A stretch of 64,000 nucleotides of DNA from positions 2,232,001 to 2,296,000 of the forward strand of contig NZ_OZ035533.1 of assembly GCF_964033635.1 (NCBI RefSeq), given 5' to 3'. The stretch's first letter is position 1. Every line of letters starts with the position of its first letter. Source of the DNA: Chitinophaga sp. MM2321 (lineage in GTDB: Bacteria > Bacteroidota > Bacteroidia > Chitinophagales > Chitinophagaceae). Both the position numbers and the translations under genes were made by a program. This document shows, one piece after another, positions 15,953 to 24,296 of the stretch. A model generated the notes under the pieces. It made no database searches. It was not told the DNA's origin and worked only from the letters and a program-made list of their open reading frames with translations.

Positions 15953-17119
15953 CTAGAACTGCTGGTTGTAAAAACTTTGCAGATCCCTTTCCAGTTGGTC
16001 GTAAATAGGGCGGGTAAACTCCATAAACAGTTCCTGTGGCGGTGGCGGTGGTTCATCACGGCCACCCATCAACCGTTTATCTTCCTCACTTAAAGCCCTT
16101 GCATCTCCCCGGTAAGTACCAAACTGATTTAACCAGGTATAGCTGCCAGGGATGCGGTTGGTCCGGATTACTTTGCCATTGTCGGTAGCTGTGATCCGGT
16201 AGTCCAGCAAGCCTTTGGATACGACTGTCTTTTTTGTGATAAAGAGGGTAGCTTTCACCGTTGTATAAATATTCTGTTCCTTGCCGGTAGTATCTTTGGT
16301 AGTGCCGGTTACAATTTCCTTTGAAACATCGCGTTGGATGCGGTCTACATAGGTCTGGCCTACCACGAAGTCAAAAAAGCGGAGTTCAATATATTCATCG
16401 GGGCGTACATTTTGACTGAGGGCAAAACGTTCATCATAGAACCGCACAAAGCGGTTGATATTACGCTGTTGCAGATTTTTGACGAGATAATCCCTGAACT
16501 GGTCTGCGCTGAACTGAAAGAAAGCAGAACGGACTTCTATCTCACTCATCACCACATTCACCACACCTGCTTCAAAAGCTTCTTCCATGCGTTCTCTGGT
16601 GTCGCGGTAATCGTCGACCATTTTAAGGGTGGCGGTAAATTCATCGTATGCCTGGCGTGCGCTGGCTTTATCGCCTCTTTCCAGCAGGGATATGCCTCTG
16701 TCGTAACGGATCTCGGCGGCATTTTCCTGTGCGCCTGTAATCGCGTCGCGGTAGTCTTTTGGCGTCACCACCCGCAAGGCAGCAGGGGAGCTGTGAATAA
16801 GGGAATAGAGGTATTGCAGCTTATTGTATTCATTGCGTACGGCTTCCCATTTAAGCTGGTTGTTGGAGCGGAGGTATTCATTTACCCGGTCTTCATGCTG
16901 TTGCTGGGCATGTGTATAGGCGGTGGGCAGTATTTTCAGTGCGGTCGCATCCTGGGGTTTGCGTTGCAGCTTTTTTACAAAAGCGCCTATGGCATCATCA
17001 TACCTGCCTTTATTAAATAATTTTTCGCCTGACCGGCAGGACAATAGGAGTACAGAAAACAGCAAACAGAAAGCACATAGTTTTTGTGTGATGCTGAGCG
17101 GTAAGCTTAATAGTTTCAA
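15953..17119 (-). CDS. TPR-containing lipoprotein of unknown function
   Basis: A 388-residue protein with a type II signal peptide and lipobox LLLSC (Cys28), followed by GEKLFNKGRYDDAIGAFVKKLQRKP, a clear tetratricopeptide unit. A second TPR-like stretch, YDRGISLLERGDKASARQAYDEF, lies near residue 140. The C-terminal half (about 190-388) has mixed beta/alpha sequence with no recognised motif and a proline run (DEPPPPPQ) near residue 358. It should be anchored in the outer or inner membrane facing the periplasm. It lies downstream of smpB on the same strand (40-bp gap). Similar TPR lipoproteins are common in Bacteroidota, mostly uncharacterised. Confidence 0.8.
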   Translation of the reverse strand: MKLLSLPLSITQKLCAFCLLFSVLLLSCRSGEKLFNKGRYDDAIGAFVKKLQRKPQDATALKILPTAYTHAQQQHEDRVNEYLRSNNQLKWEAVRNEYNKLQYLYSLIHSSPAALRVVTPKDYRDAITGAQENAAEIRYDRGISLLERGDKASARQAYDEFTATLKMVDDYRDTRERMEEAFEAGVVNVVMSEIEVRSAFFQFSADQFRDYLVKNLQQRNINRFVRFYDERFALSQNVRPDEYIELRFFDFVVGQTYVDRIQRDVSKEIVTGTTKDTTGKEQNIYTTVKATLFITKKTVVSKGLLDYRITATDNGKVIRTNRIPGSYTWLNQFGTYRGDARALSEEDKRLMGGRDEPPPPPQELFMEFTRPIYDQLERDLQSFYNQQF

Positions 17120-17159
17120 GGGATATTTTTTATAAAGGTGACTTCGCCTGGAATTTTAT

Positions 17160-17597
17160 TTATTTGAAATACCTGCGCAACTCCCTGTCTGATTCACGTT
17201 GTTTGATTGATTCACGTTTGTCATGCAGTTTTTTACCTTTACCGATACCAATTTCTATTTTGGCCAGGCTTTTTTCGGTAATAAACATGCGAAGAGGCAC
17301 GATGGTATAACCTCTTTCCTTCATTTTGTTTTCCAGCTTTCTCAGCTCACGTTTTGTCAGCAGCAGTTTACGTTCGCGTAAGGGGTCGTGGTTAGCACTG
17401 GTGCCATGGGAGTATTCGGCGATATGTAAACTTTTAACAAACAATTCCCCTTTGGAAAAATAGCAGAATGAATCATTAAAACTTACCCTGCTGGCACGGA
17501 TTGACTTAATCTCTGTTCCTGTCAATACCATTCCGGCAATAAATTTTTCTTCTATTGCGTATTCAAAATATGCTGATCTGTTCTTTAATTCGGCCAT
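17160..17597 (-). CDS. smpB: SsrA-binding protein SmpB
   Basis: A 145-residue tmRNA-binding protein needed for trans-translation, which rescues ribosomes stalled on broken mRNAs. Family landmarks are NRSAYFEYAIEEKFIAGMVLTGTEIKSIRASRVSFNDSF, then HGTSANHDPLRERKLLL and the KGKKLHDKRESIKQRESDRE tail that mimics mRNA in the decoding channel. The frame is open to 17666, but those extra residues are encoded by the left arm of a class A palindrome, and SmpB homologues begin with the Met at 17597. Its position downstream of accD across the palindrome suggests a separate transcript. Confidence 0.97.
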   Translation of the reverse strand: MAELKNRSAYFEYAIEEKFIAGMVLTGTEIKSIRASRVSFNDSFCYFSKGELFVKSLHIAEYSHGTSANHDPLRERKLLLTKRELRKLENKMKERGYTIVPLRMFITEKSLAKIEIGIGKGKKLHDKRESIKQRESDRELRRYFK

Positions 17598-17608
17598 TTT
17601 ATGGAGAT

Positions 17609-17735
17609 ATTTTGGGATTTTTTGATTTACGAATGTAGGAATTTGAAATGCAGCGGAGATTATCAATCAAACCTCACCATCAAATCTCCGCTGCATTTCA
17701 AATTCCTACATTCGTAAATCAAAAAATCTCAAAAT
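17609..17735. repeat. Long palindrome, class A, between accD and smpB
   Basis: The arms 17609-17661 and 17683-17735 are 53 bp each with a single mismatch and a 21-nt loop. They contain TTTTTTGATTTACGAATG and ATTTGAAATGCAGCGGAG. The element starts 12 bp upstream of the smpB start codon and ends 7 bp from the accD stop codon, both genes being on the minus strand. It would terminate accD transcripts or fold in the smpB leader. Confidence 0.95.
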
Positions 17736-17741
17736 GTTTAT

Positions 17742-18590
17742 CTAGTTTTTAAACAAACTCAGCAACTCTGCCAGTTTGTTTTTTAATTCTTTTCTGTCCA
17801 TGATGAAATCCAGGAAGCCGTGTTCCAACAGGAACTCTGCGCTCTGGAAGCCGGCAGGGAGGTCTTTTTTAATCGTTTCTTTAATGATCCTCGGACCGGC
17901 AAAGCCGATCAGTGCGCCAGGTTCAGCGATGTTGAGATCGCCCAGCATGGCGTAGGAAGCCGTTACGCCTCCGGTGGTGGGATCAGTCATCAGGGAAATG
18001 TAGGGCAGGCGCGCATTTGCAAGCTGTGTCAGCTTTGCAGCCGTTTTAGCCATCTGCATGAGAGAAAATGCACTTTCCATCATACGGGCCCCTCCTGATT
18101 TGGAGATAATCATCAATGGCTTTTTATGGATGATGCAGTAGTCGATAGACCGGGCTATCTTTTCACCTACTACAGAGCCCATAGAACCGCCAATGAAGTT
18201 GAAGTCCATGCAGGCTACCACGAGGTCATGTCCCAGCACTTTGCCGGAACCTACGGTCATGGCATCTTTCAGCCCTGACTTTTTCTGCGCATCTTTGAGC
18301 CTGTCCGCATACGGTTTCAGGTCTTTGAAGCCCAGGAAATCGGTTGGGTAAATATTCGGGAACAGTTCCTCGAACTGTTTGTTGTCAAATATAATCTCGA
18401 AATACTCTGCGGAGTTGATGCGGTTATGATAATTACATTTATCGCAAACATAGAAATGCTCCTTCAGATCCTTAACAGTGATGGTTTTTTTACAGTTGGG
18501 ACACTTATGCCACAATCCATCCGGTGCTTCCTTCTTTTCACTGGTGGTGGTGGAGATGCCTTGTTTAATTCGCTTAAACCAGCTTGACAT
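17742..18590 (-). CDS. accD: Acetyl-CoA carboxylase carboxyltransferase subunit beta
   Basis: A 282-residue AccD. The N-terminal zinc ribbon is complete (Cys30, Cys33, Cys49, Cys52 in CPNCKKTI and CDKCNYHNR), followed by the crotonase-type carboxyltransferase domain with [19 protein letters not shown] and [32 protein letters not shown]. It pairs with AccA to transfer CO2 from carboxybiotin to acetyl-CoA, the committed step of fatty-acid synthesis. AccA is not in this window. Length and all motifs are standard. Confidence 0.97.
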   Translation of the reverse strand: MSSWFKRIKQGISTTTSEKKEAPDGLWHKCPNCKKTITVKDLKEHFYVCDKCNYHNRINSAEYFEIIFDNKQFEELFPNIYPTDFLGFKDLKPYADRLKDAQKKSGLKDAMTVGSGKVLGHDLVVACMDFNFIGGSMGSVVGEKIARSIDYCIIHKKPLMIISKSGGARMMESAFSLMQMAKTAAKLTQLANARLPYISLMTDPTTGGVTASYAMLGDLNIAEPGALIGFAGPRIIKETIKKDLPAGFQSAEFLLEHGFLDFIMDRKELKNKLAELLSLFKN

Positions 18591-18681
18591 ATTTTGCTAT
18601 TAGATTAGAAAATAGTGGTGCAAGATACGAATTAATGAATAAAACTAAAATGTATTAGTTTGCTGTTAGCTTTTAATAATA

Positions 18682-18731
18682 AAGCGGAAACAAAAGCGAT
18701 TTATTTATCATAGATCACTTTTATTTCCGCT
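18682..18731 (-). terminator. Imperfect hairpin downstream of the aldolase gene
   Basis: The arms AGCGGAAACAAAAGCGAT (18683-18700) and ATCACTTTTATTTCCGCT (18714-18731) pair at 16 of 18 positions. It lies about 46 nt past the aldolase stop codon on the minus strand and is followed by an AT-rich stretch. It is a plausible terminator between the aldolase gene and accD. Confidence 0.45.
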
Positions 18732-18776
18732 GAAAAAGTTGCTGACAGGCATTGCCCGCAGGTAAAAAGAAGGTTA

Positions 18777-19844
18777 TTATGCGTTCCTGTTGATACAATT
18801 CAGGTCATGGAAGGCTTCTTCCAGGCGCTTTACAAAGGTTTCTTCGCCTTTGCGCAGCCATACACGCGGATCATAATATTTTTTGTTTGGCTTGTCGGCA
18901 CCTTCAGGGTTACCAAGCTGAGCCTGTAAATAGTCTTTTTTCGCTTCGTAGAAGTCGTGGATTCCTTCCCAGAATGCCCACTGCATATCTGTATCCAGGT
19001 TCATTTTGATAACGCCATAACCCAGTGCTTCTGTAATCTGATGCTTGGGAGAACCGCTACCACCATGGAATACATAAAATACCGGTTTAGCAGCAGTCTT
19101 GTACTTTTCCTGGATGAATTCCTGGCTGTTGTGCAGGATCACCGGACGCAGTTCCACATTACCCGGGCTATATACGCCGTGTACGTTACCAAAAGCAGCT
19201 GCCACGGTAAAGCGGGTACCTACTTTAGATAAGGTTTCGTAAGCGTAAGCTACTTCTTCAGGCTGGGTGTATAATTTGGAGTTGTCGATACCGGAATTAT
19301 CTACACCATCTTCTTCACCACCAGTCACGCCCAGCTCAATTTCGATGGACATGCCCAGTTTATTCATTCTCTCAAAATATTTATGGGAGATTTCGATGTT
19401 TTCCTGGATAGGCTCTTCGGAAAGATCCAGCATATGAGAGCTATACAGCGGCTGACCGTGTAATTTGAAAAACTCTTCACCTGCATTCAGCAGCCCATCG
19501 ATCCATGGTAACCATTTTTTAGCAGCATGATCTGTATGGAGTACTACCGGAACGCCATAATATTTAGCTACTTCATGTACATGTTTTGCACCGGAAACAC
19601 CGCCTGCGATGTTAGCCTGCAGCTTGTCGTTAGGCATGCCTTTACCCGCATAAAACTGGGCGCCGCCATTGGAAAACTGTATAATTACCGGTGAATTTAC
19701 TTTGGCAGCCGTTTCCAGTACCGCATTAACGGTGTTAGTTCCCACAACATTCACGGCAGGCATAGCAAATCCGTTGTCTTTGGCATCGTTATACAGCGCA
19801 TCCAGCTCTTCGCCGAATAATACGCCAGCTCTGTATTTTCCCAT
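18777..19844 (-). CDS. fbaA: Class II fructose-1,6-bisphosphate aldolase
   Basis: A 355-residue zinc-dependent aldolase of class IIA that cleaves fructose-1,6-bisphosphate to glyceraldehyde-3-phosphate and DHAP. Landmarks are PVVLHTDHAAKKW (catalytic Asp and zinc His), SIEIELGVTGGEEDGVDN (metal-binding Glu and monovalent-cation region), AAAFGNVHGVY (zinc His), VFHGGSGSP (zinc His and phosphate loop) and KMNLDTDMQWAFW. The length matches E. coli FbaA (359). The gene is divergent from the alpha/beta hydrolase at 19977. Confidence 0.97.
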   Translation of the reverse strand: MGKYRAGVLFGEELDALYNDAKDNGFAMPAVNVVGTNTVNAVLETAAKVNSPVIIQFSNGGAQFYAGKGMPNDKLQANIAGGVSGAKHVHEVAKYYGVPVVLHTDHAAKKWLPWIDGLLNAGEEFFKLHGQPLYSSHMLDLSEEPIQENIEISHKYFERMNKLGMSIEIELGVTGGEEDGVDNSGIDNSKLYTQPEEVAYAYETLSKVGTRFTVAAAFGNVHGVYSPGNVELRPVILHNSQEFIQEKYKTAAKPVFYVFHGGSGSPKHQITEALGYGVIKMNLDTDMQWAFWEGIHDFYEAKKDYLQAQLGNPEGADKPNKKYYDPRVWLRKGEETFVKRLEEAFHDLNCINRNA

Positions 19845-19976
19845 ACTCTAAAATGTATTTGATTTTTTTAGGAAAGCAAATATAAGGAGTAAATAACAAG
19901 ATTTATAGCGAAATGTAATCATGTTCACCGGAAAAGTGCAAACAGAAAAATGTATTTTGCTTTTTTAACACCCGTT

Positions 19977-20792
19977 ATGAAAAAACTTCTGCTTGCCGCC
20001 AGCTTTGTATTTTGCCTGCAAACCCACAGTGCTGCCACATCTTCCCGGTCTGCCGCTGACTCCCTGACCTGGTATACCTCTTTTGACGGCACCCGCATTC
20101 ACTATACGGTGAAAGGTACCGGCATCCCCGTCATCCTGCTACACGGTTTTATTGTGAATGCCAGCTCCTGGGAAAAAACGCCGCTGCTGGACTCCCTGCT
20201 GTTGCATGGATTCCAGGTAATTATGCCGGATATGCGTGGCAACGGGACTTCCGGTCATCCGAAAGACAGCACCGGCTACCTCAACGATGCAGAAGCCAGG
20301 GATATCATGGGATTAGCTACTTATCTGCAACTCCCATCTTATAAAGTAGTGGGCTATTCCCGCGGATCGATCATCACAGCCCGTTTGCTGGTATTAGACA
20401 AACGGGTTACCTGCGGGGTGATGGGAGGTATGGGTACCGCCTTTACCAACCCGGCCTGGCCACGCCGGCAACAGTTCTATGAAGCCCTTTCCGGAAAAAA
20501 TGTACCGGAACTGGCAGCCATGGTGAAAAATGTGCAGGCCGCCGGGTTAGACCAGCAGGCTCTTGCCTGGATGCAACTGGGGCAACCCGCTACTTCACCC
20601 GCTGAACTGGCCGCAGTAACCCAGCCGGTATTGGTGATTGGTGGTGATAAAGATGAAGATAACGACACCGGCGGTTCCCTGGCAGCAATGATGCCGCGCG
20701 GGATGCATGGCACAGTAGCCGGTAATCATAATAGTGTAGTCCGCTCCCCGGATTTTGCCAGATGGGTACTGGACTTCCTGAAAAAACACTAG
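19977..20792 (+). CDS. Exported alpha/beta hydrolase
   Basis: A 271-residue hydrolase with a signal peptide (MKKLLLAASFVFCLQTHSAA). The fold is standard: oxyanion region VILLHGFIVNASSW, DMRGNGTSGHP, nucleophile elbow GYSRGS (Ser in G-x-S-x-G), an Asp-containing loop (VIGGDKDEDND) and the catalytic His in AGNHNSVV. It acts in the periplasm or outside the cell. The Met at 19977 starts the signal peptide; nine residues upstream from 19950 are not needed. The stop codon overlaps that of the convergent Rieske gene by two bases (CTAG shared). Ester or amide substrate unknown. Confidence 0.88.
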   Translation: MKKLLLAASFVFCLQTHSAATSSRSAADSLTWYTSFDGTRIHYTVKGTGIPVILLHGFIVNASSWEKTPLLDSLLLHGFQVIMPDMRGNGTSGHPKDSTGYLNDAEARDIMGLATYLQLPSYKVVGYSRGSIITARLLVLDKRVTCGVMGGMGTAFTNPAWPRRQQFYEALSGKNVPELAAMVKNVQAAGLDQQALAWMQLGQPATSPAELAAVTQPVLVIGGDKDEDNDTGGSLAAMMPRGMHGTVAGNHNSVVRSPDFARWVLDFLKKH

Positions 20793-21229
20793 CTAACGGT
20801 GAGTACTTCTCCGGTTATAGCAATTTTATAGGCAGCCAGCGGATTCGGTGCTGGTCCGGTATTTACGGCACCACTGAGGGCATACCTGCTACCATGGCCG
20901 CAAGGTGCGTTACATTCAATCAGTTTTGTGCTTTTGTTGTAAGTAGCTACCGTACATCCCTGATGGGTACAGGTGCTGGATAAAGCCGTAAAATCACCCG
21001 CAGTTTTGCCGGTACCTGTGCGGATAATAATCACACCATTGGAAATCCTGAAATCACCGATGTTAGGCAGATCACTGGTCAGGTTAAGGGTTAATTTTGC
21101 AGTGTTGCCGGGTGGTGGTGGCGTAGAACCGCCGTATCCACCGCCGCCTTTACTACAGGCTGCCAAACCCGCTGTACAGGCCAATGCCAGCGTAAGACCA
21201 ATATTAGATACAAAGTCCCTTCTTTCCAT
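20789..21229 (-). CDS. Tat-exported Rieske-type [2Fe-2S] lipoprotein with an atypical second cluster motif
   Basis: A 146-residue protein. The N-terminus has a twin-arginine sequence (MERRDFVSNIG) and a lipobox LAAC (Cys25), followed by a Gly/Pro linker. The Rieske fold follows from about residue 45. Box 1 is canonical (CTHQGC, ligands Cys87 and His89). Box 2 reads ECNAPCGHGSRY (Cys106, Cys110, His112) instead of the usual CPCHGS: a Gly separates the last Cys from His and the ligand Cys-x2-His spacing is lost. The translation was checked on the DNA, so it is not a misread frame. The protein may still hold a cluster with shifted ligands, or may have lost it. No cytochrome or oxygenase partner is adjacent. 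Confidence 0.82.
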   Translation of the reverse strand: MERRDFVSNIGLTLALACTAGLAACSKGGGGYGGSTPPPPGNTAKLTLNLTSDLPNIGDFRISNGVIIIRTGTGKTAGDFTALSSTCTHQGCTVATYNKSTKLIECNAPCGHGSRYALSGAVNTGPAPNPLAAYKIAITGEVLTVS

Positions 21230-21314
21230 AAAAAGTTTTTAGATGAATAAAATGAGCGTTGCTCTTTTTACGCAAAAGGAAAGAGGGTGGTTGCCTGCCC
21301 GTTAACAAAATGGA

Positions 21315-22094
21315 TCAGGCTTGTTGGAGTAATTGATTGAAGTAGGCGGGCGCTTCGCGTAACCGGCTGCCGTACCAGGAAAACATTTCACCGTCTGCAA
21401 GCAGGATGCGTGCATCGGGCAGGAGTTCCTGTAATGCTGCCATATGTTTCTCCCGGAAAGGATAAGGTTCTGAGGAAAGTAGTACCAGTTTACATCCGCT
21501 GCCAGCCAGTTGTGCAGCATCTACTTCGGGATAACGTTGCAGGTTTCCGAATACATTTTGTAATCCACACATCCGCATCATTTCATGGATGAAGGTGTCG
21601 CCACCCGCTACCATCCAGGGATTGCGCCATATGAAATAGGCGGTGGGAACAGGCGCCGGTAGGGGCCTGAGCTGTGCAAAGCCCGATTTAATATCCGTGA
21701 TAAGTGTGGTTGCCTGCACTTCCCGGCCGGTAATGGCGCCAACACCGGCTATCATTTCATAAGCATCTTCCAGCGATTGTATATCACTTACCCATACCGG
21801 AAATTCTTCCATGAGGGCCTGTACATCTGTGGCCAGGTTTTCTTCTTTATTGGCAATGATCAGGTCCGGGGCAAGCTGTCGTATCGTATCCAGCTGTACA
21901 TTTTTGGTGCCACCTACCCGCGTTTTATTTTTAAACCACGTGGACGGATGTACGCAGAATTTAGTGATCCCCGTTACTTCCTTTTCCAGGCCCAGTGTAT
22001 ATAGTAGTTCTGTTTGCGATGGCACCAGGGAAACGATCTTCCCTGGCGGGTTTGCTAACGTTATCTTTCTGTGTAGTTGATCAGTAAATACCAC
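21315..22094 (-). CDS. Helical-backbone metal receptor/cobalamin-binding-like protein (BtuF type) without signal peptide
   Basis: A 259-residue protein of the periplasmic-binding-protein family used by vitamin B12 and siderophore ABC importers. The opening RIVSLVPSQTELLYTLGL-type sequence, VGGTKNVQLDTIRQLAPDLIIANKEEN and the C-terminal lobe LVLLSSEPYPFREKH are typical of BtuF-like proteins. The frame begins MVFTDQLHRKITLANPPGK with no signal peptide and no upstream in-frame extension that supplies one. No permease or ATPase is adjacent. It is therefore either cytoplasmic with a non-transport role or an orphan binding protein. It lies downstream of the CBS-domain synthase on the minus strand (86-bp gap holding an AT-rich palindrome). 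Confidence 0.8.
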   Translation of the reverse strand: MVFTDQLHRKITLANPPGKIVSLVPSQTELLYTLGLEKEVTGITKFCVHPSTWFKNKTRVGGTKNVQLDTIRQLAPDLIIANKEENLATDVQALMEEFPVWVSDIQSLEDAYEMIAGVGAITGREVQATTLITDIKSGFAQLRPLPAPVPTAYFIWRNPWMVAGGDTFIHEMMRMCGLQNVFGNLQRYPEVDAAQLAGSGCKLVLLSSEPYPFREKHMAALQELLPDARILLADGEMFSWYGSRLREAPAYFNQLLQQA

Positions 22095-22116
22095 CGGAAT
22101 TATTTATTTATCTGGC

Positions 22117-22168
22117 TATTTTTTTATTTTGATATTTAGTGTAGAAAAAACATCAAAATAAAAAAATA
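22117..22168. repeat. AT-rich palindrome between the PLP synthase and BtuF-like genes
   Basis: The 17-bp arms at 22117-22133 and 22152-22168 are exact complements of the TATTTTTTTATTTTGAT type with an 18-nt loop. It is shorter than the class A and B elements and shares only the ATTTT-GAT flavour of class A. It could terminate the upstream minus-strand gene. Confidence 0.8.
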
Positions 22169-22180
22169 ATCAAATGGTTA

Positions 22181-23539
22181 TTATCTTCCCAATGCCTGTA
22201 TAATATCATACTTCGTCACGATGTGGTGATCGCCGCTATCATCTTTTGTGATGACCGCACCATTTTCCCTGTTGATATAGGCTGATAATTTTTCTATCGG
22301 CGTATCCTGGCTTACCTGTGGAAACGGCGCATGCATCACCTGGCGTACAAGCGCATCTTTCAGGTTTGCATCATCTATGAGTTTGTTGAATAAACCGTTT
22401 TCAGAAATGGCGCCTATGATGTCGTTGCCTTCCTGAACAGGAATATGTTCAATATCATATTTCTTCATTTTTGCGATGGCTTCGCTCACTTTTTCATCGG
22501 CACCTACTGTTACCAGTGGCAGCTTGCGGCGGGCGCTCACTACATCCTTAACAGTTTTTACATCCAGGAATCCGCGTTCCATCATCCATTGGTCGTTGTA
22601 TACTTTTCCTACATACCGGCTGCCGTGATCGTGAAAAATCACCACTACCAGGTCATTGGGTTTGAGCTGGTCTTTCAGCTGTATAAGTCCTGATACGGCT
22701 GATCCGGCGGAGTATCCTACAAAGATGCCTTCTTCTTTGGTGATCCGGCGGGCCATTACTGCACCGTCTTTATCAGTTACTTTTACGAAGGCGTCTATGA
22801 CGTCCATATCGTAGTTCTGTGGTACAAAATCTTCCCCGATGCCTTCTGTTATGTAAGGATACACCTCATTCATATCCAGTTCGCCGGTTTCGAAATATTT
22901 TTTCAGCAGGGAGCCATAGCTATCTATTGCCCATACTTTTATAGCGGGATTTTTTTCTTTCAGGTATTTGCCGGTGCCGCTGATAGTGCCGCCGGTGCCG
23001 GTGGCCACTACGAGATGCGTAATCTTTCCGTCTGTCTGCTCCCATATTTCAGGGCCGGTTTGTTCATAGTGTGCGTCGCGGTTGGCGAGGTTGTCGTATT
23101 GATTTACATAAAATGAATTCGGTATTTCGGTAGACAGCCTTTTAGATACAGAGTAATAGGAGCGGGGATCTTCGGGCTCCACGTTGGTAGGGCATACGAT
23201 CACTTCTGCGCCTACTGCTTTTAAAATATCTACTTTTTCTTTGGATTGTTTGTCGGTGGTAGTGAAAATACATTTGTATCCTTTGATCACGGCTGCCAGT
23301 GCCAGTCCCATACCAGTGTTGCCGGAAGTGCCTTCTATGATGGTACCGCCGGGTTTCAGCAGGCCATTTTTTTCTGCTACTTCCACCATTTTAATAGCCA
23401 TCCTGTCTTTGATAGAGTTGCCGGGGTTAAAAAATTCTACCTTGGCTAATACGGTGCATGGCAGGGAAGCCGTTACACGGTTTAACTTTATCATCGGTGT
23501 ATTTCCAATCGTTTCGAGTATGTTATTAGCAATTTTCAT
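22181..23539 (-). CDS. Cystathionine beta-synthase/cysteine synthase with C-terminal CBS-domain pair
   Basis: A 452-residue fold-type II PLP enzyme. Lys44 in NPGNSIKDRMA forms the Schiff base; GTSGNTG and GTGGTISG are the substrate and PLP-phosphate loops. Residues about 335-452 are two CBS motifs (VGADEKVSEAIAKMKKYDIEHIPVQEGNDIIGAISE and the terminal GAVITKDDSGDHHIVTKYDIIQAL). Such proteins use serine or O-acetylserine with homocysteine or sulfide, and the CBS pair is usually regulatory (SAM or adenine nucleotides). Sequence alone does not separate transsulfuration from cysteine synthesis. It is the only clear cysteine-metabolism enzyme in the window, about 7 kb from the Cys4-leader SusC/SusD operon. 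Divergent from bioD. Confidence 0.92.
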   Translation of the reverse strand: MKIANNILETIGNTPMIKLNRVTASLPCTVLAKVEFFNPGNSIKDRMAIKMVEVAEKNGLLKPGGTIIEGTSGNTGMGLALAAVIKGYKCIFTTTDKQSKEKVDILKAVGAEVIVCPTNVEPEDPRSYYSVSKRLSTEIPNSFYVNQYDNLANRDAHYEQTGPEIWEQTDGKITHLVVATGTGGTISGTGKYLKEKNPAIKVWAIDSYGSLLKKYFETGELDMNEVYPYITEGIGEDFVPQNYDMDVIDAFVKVTDKDGAVMARRITKEEGIFVGYSAGSAVSGLIQLKDQLKPNDLVVVIFHDHGSRYVGKVYNDQWMMERGFLDVKTVKDVVSARRKLPLVTVGADEKVSEAIAKMKKYDIEHIPVQEGNDIIGAISENGLFNKLIDDANLKDALVRQVMHAPFPQVSQDTPIEKLSAYINRENGAVITKDDSGDHHIVTKYDIIQALGR

Positions 23540-23631
23540 AATAATATCGAGGTTGTCTAACCTGTAAATTACGAACTAGTAAGGAAAGAAAGAATTACGA
23601 ATTACGAATTAGGAATTCTTTCATCTGTAGT

Positions 23632-23639
23632 TATATTTG
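23632..23639 (+). promoter_or_regulatory. bioD: -7 promoter box TATATTTG almost adjoining the bioD start
   Basis: An exact TAnnTTTG match ending only six bases before the ATG at 23646. The expected transcription start falls at or within a few bases of the start codon, so the mRNA may be leaderless. No clear -33 TTTG is present. Confidence 0.55.
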
Positions 23640-23645
23640 CTTTTC

Positions 23646-24296
23646 ATGAACAACAAAATATTTATAACCGGTATTGGTACCGGTGTTGGTAAAACCATTG
23701 TATCGGCCTGCGTCACGGAAGCGTTGCAGGCAGATTACTGGAAGCCAGTGCAAACCGGGTTGGCAGAAGGAACAGATACCGATACGGTCCGGCGCCTTTT
23801 ATCCAATACGGTTACTGTTTGTCATCAGGAAGCCTATTGCTTACACGAGCCCGCGTCTCCGCACCTGGCGGCGCGACTGGAAAAAATTACGATCGATACC
23901 GATTTTATAGTGCAGGAGGCCAACCGGCTACGGCCTGCGGGCCGCGCCCTGGTGATGGAAGGCGCCGGTGGGTTGATGGTGCCACTGAATGAAGAAATTT
24001 TTACGCTGGATCTCATCGGGCAATTACAGGCAGGGGTGATCATTGTGGCGCAGAACTACCTGGGTAGTATTAATCATGCCATGCTTACAGCAAAGGTGCT
24101 GAAACATACAGGCGTTTCCGTTATAGGCTGGATTTTTGGGGGAGATGAACATAGCAATGAAGATGATGTGGTGAGATGGAGCGGATTTCCGAAGATAGGC
24201 CGGATACCGCAGGCAGTGCAGGTGGATAAAGAGTTTATACGTCAACAGGCATCGGTACTGGCCGCGCCGCTCAACGCTTTACTGCATGACCACTAA
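23646..24296 (+). CDS. bioD: Dethiobiotin synthase
   Basis: A 216-residue ATP-dependent ligase that closes the ureido ring of dethiobiotin from 7,8-diaminopelargonic acid and CO2. The P-loop GIGTGVGKT is at residues 9-17, WKPVQTGL and SPHLAARLE are substrate-binding segments, and VMEGAGGLMVPLNE is the second conserved loop. The start is the ATG at 23646 rather than a TTG three codons earlier. No other bio gene is adjacent; the gene heads a run of overlapping or tightly spaced genes and its last codons overlap the folate cyclo-ligase gene by 11 bp. Confidence 0.95.
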   Translation: MNNKIFITGIGTGVGKTIVSACVTEALQADYWKPVQTGLAEGTDTDTVRRLLSNTVTVCHQEAYCLHEPASPHLAARLEKITIDTDFIVQEANRLRPAGRALVMEGAGGLMVPLNEEIFTLDLIGQLQAGVIIVAQNYLGSINHAMLTAKVLKHTGVSVIGWIFGGDEHSNEDDVVRWSGFPKIGRIPQAVQVDKEFIRQQASVLAAPLNALLHDH

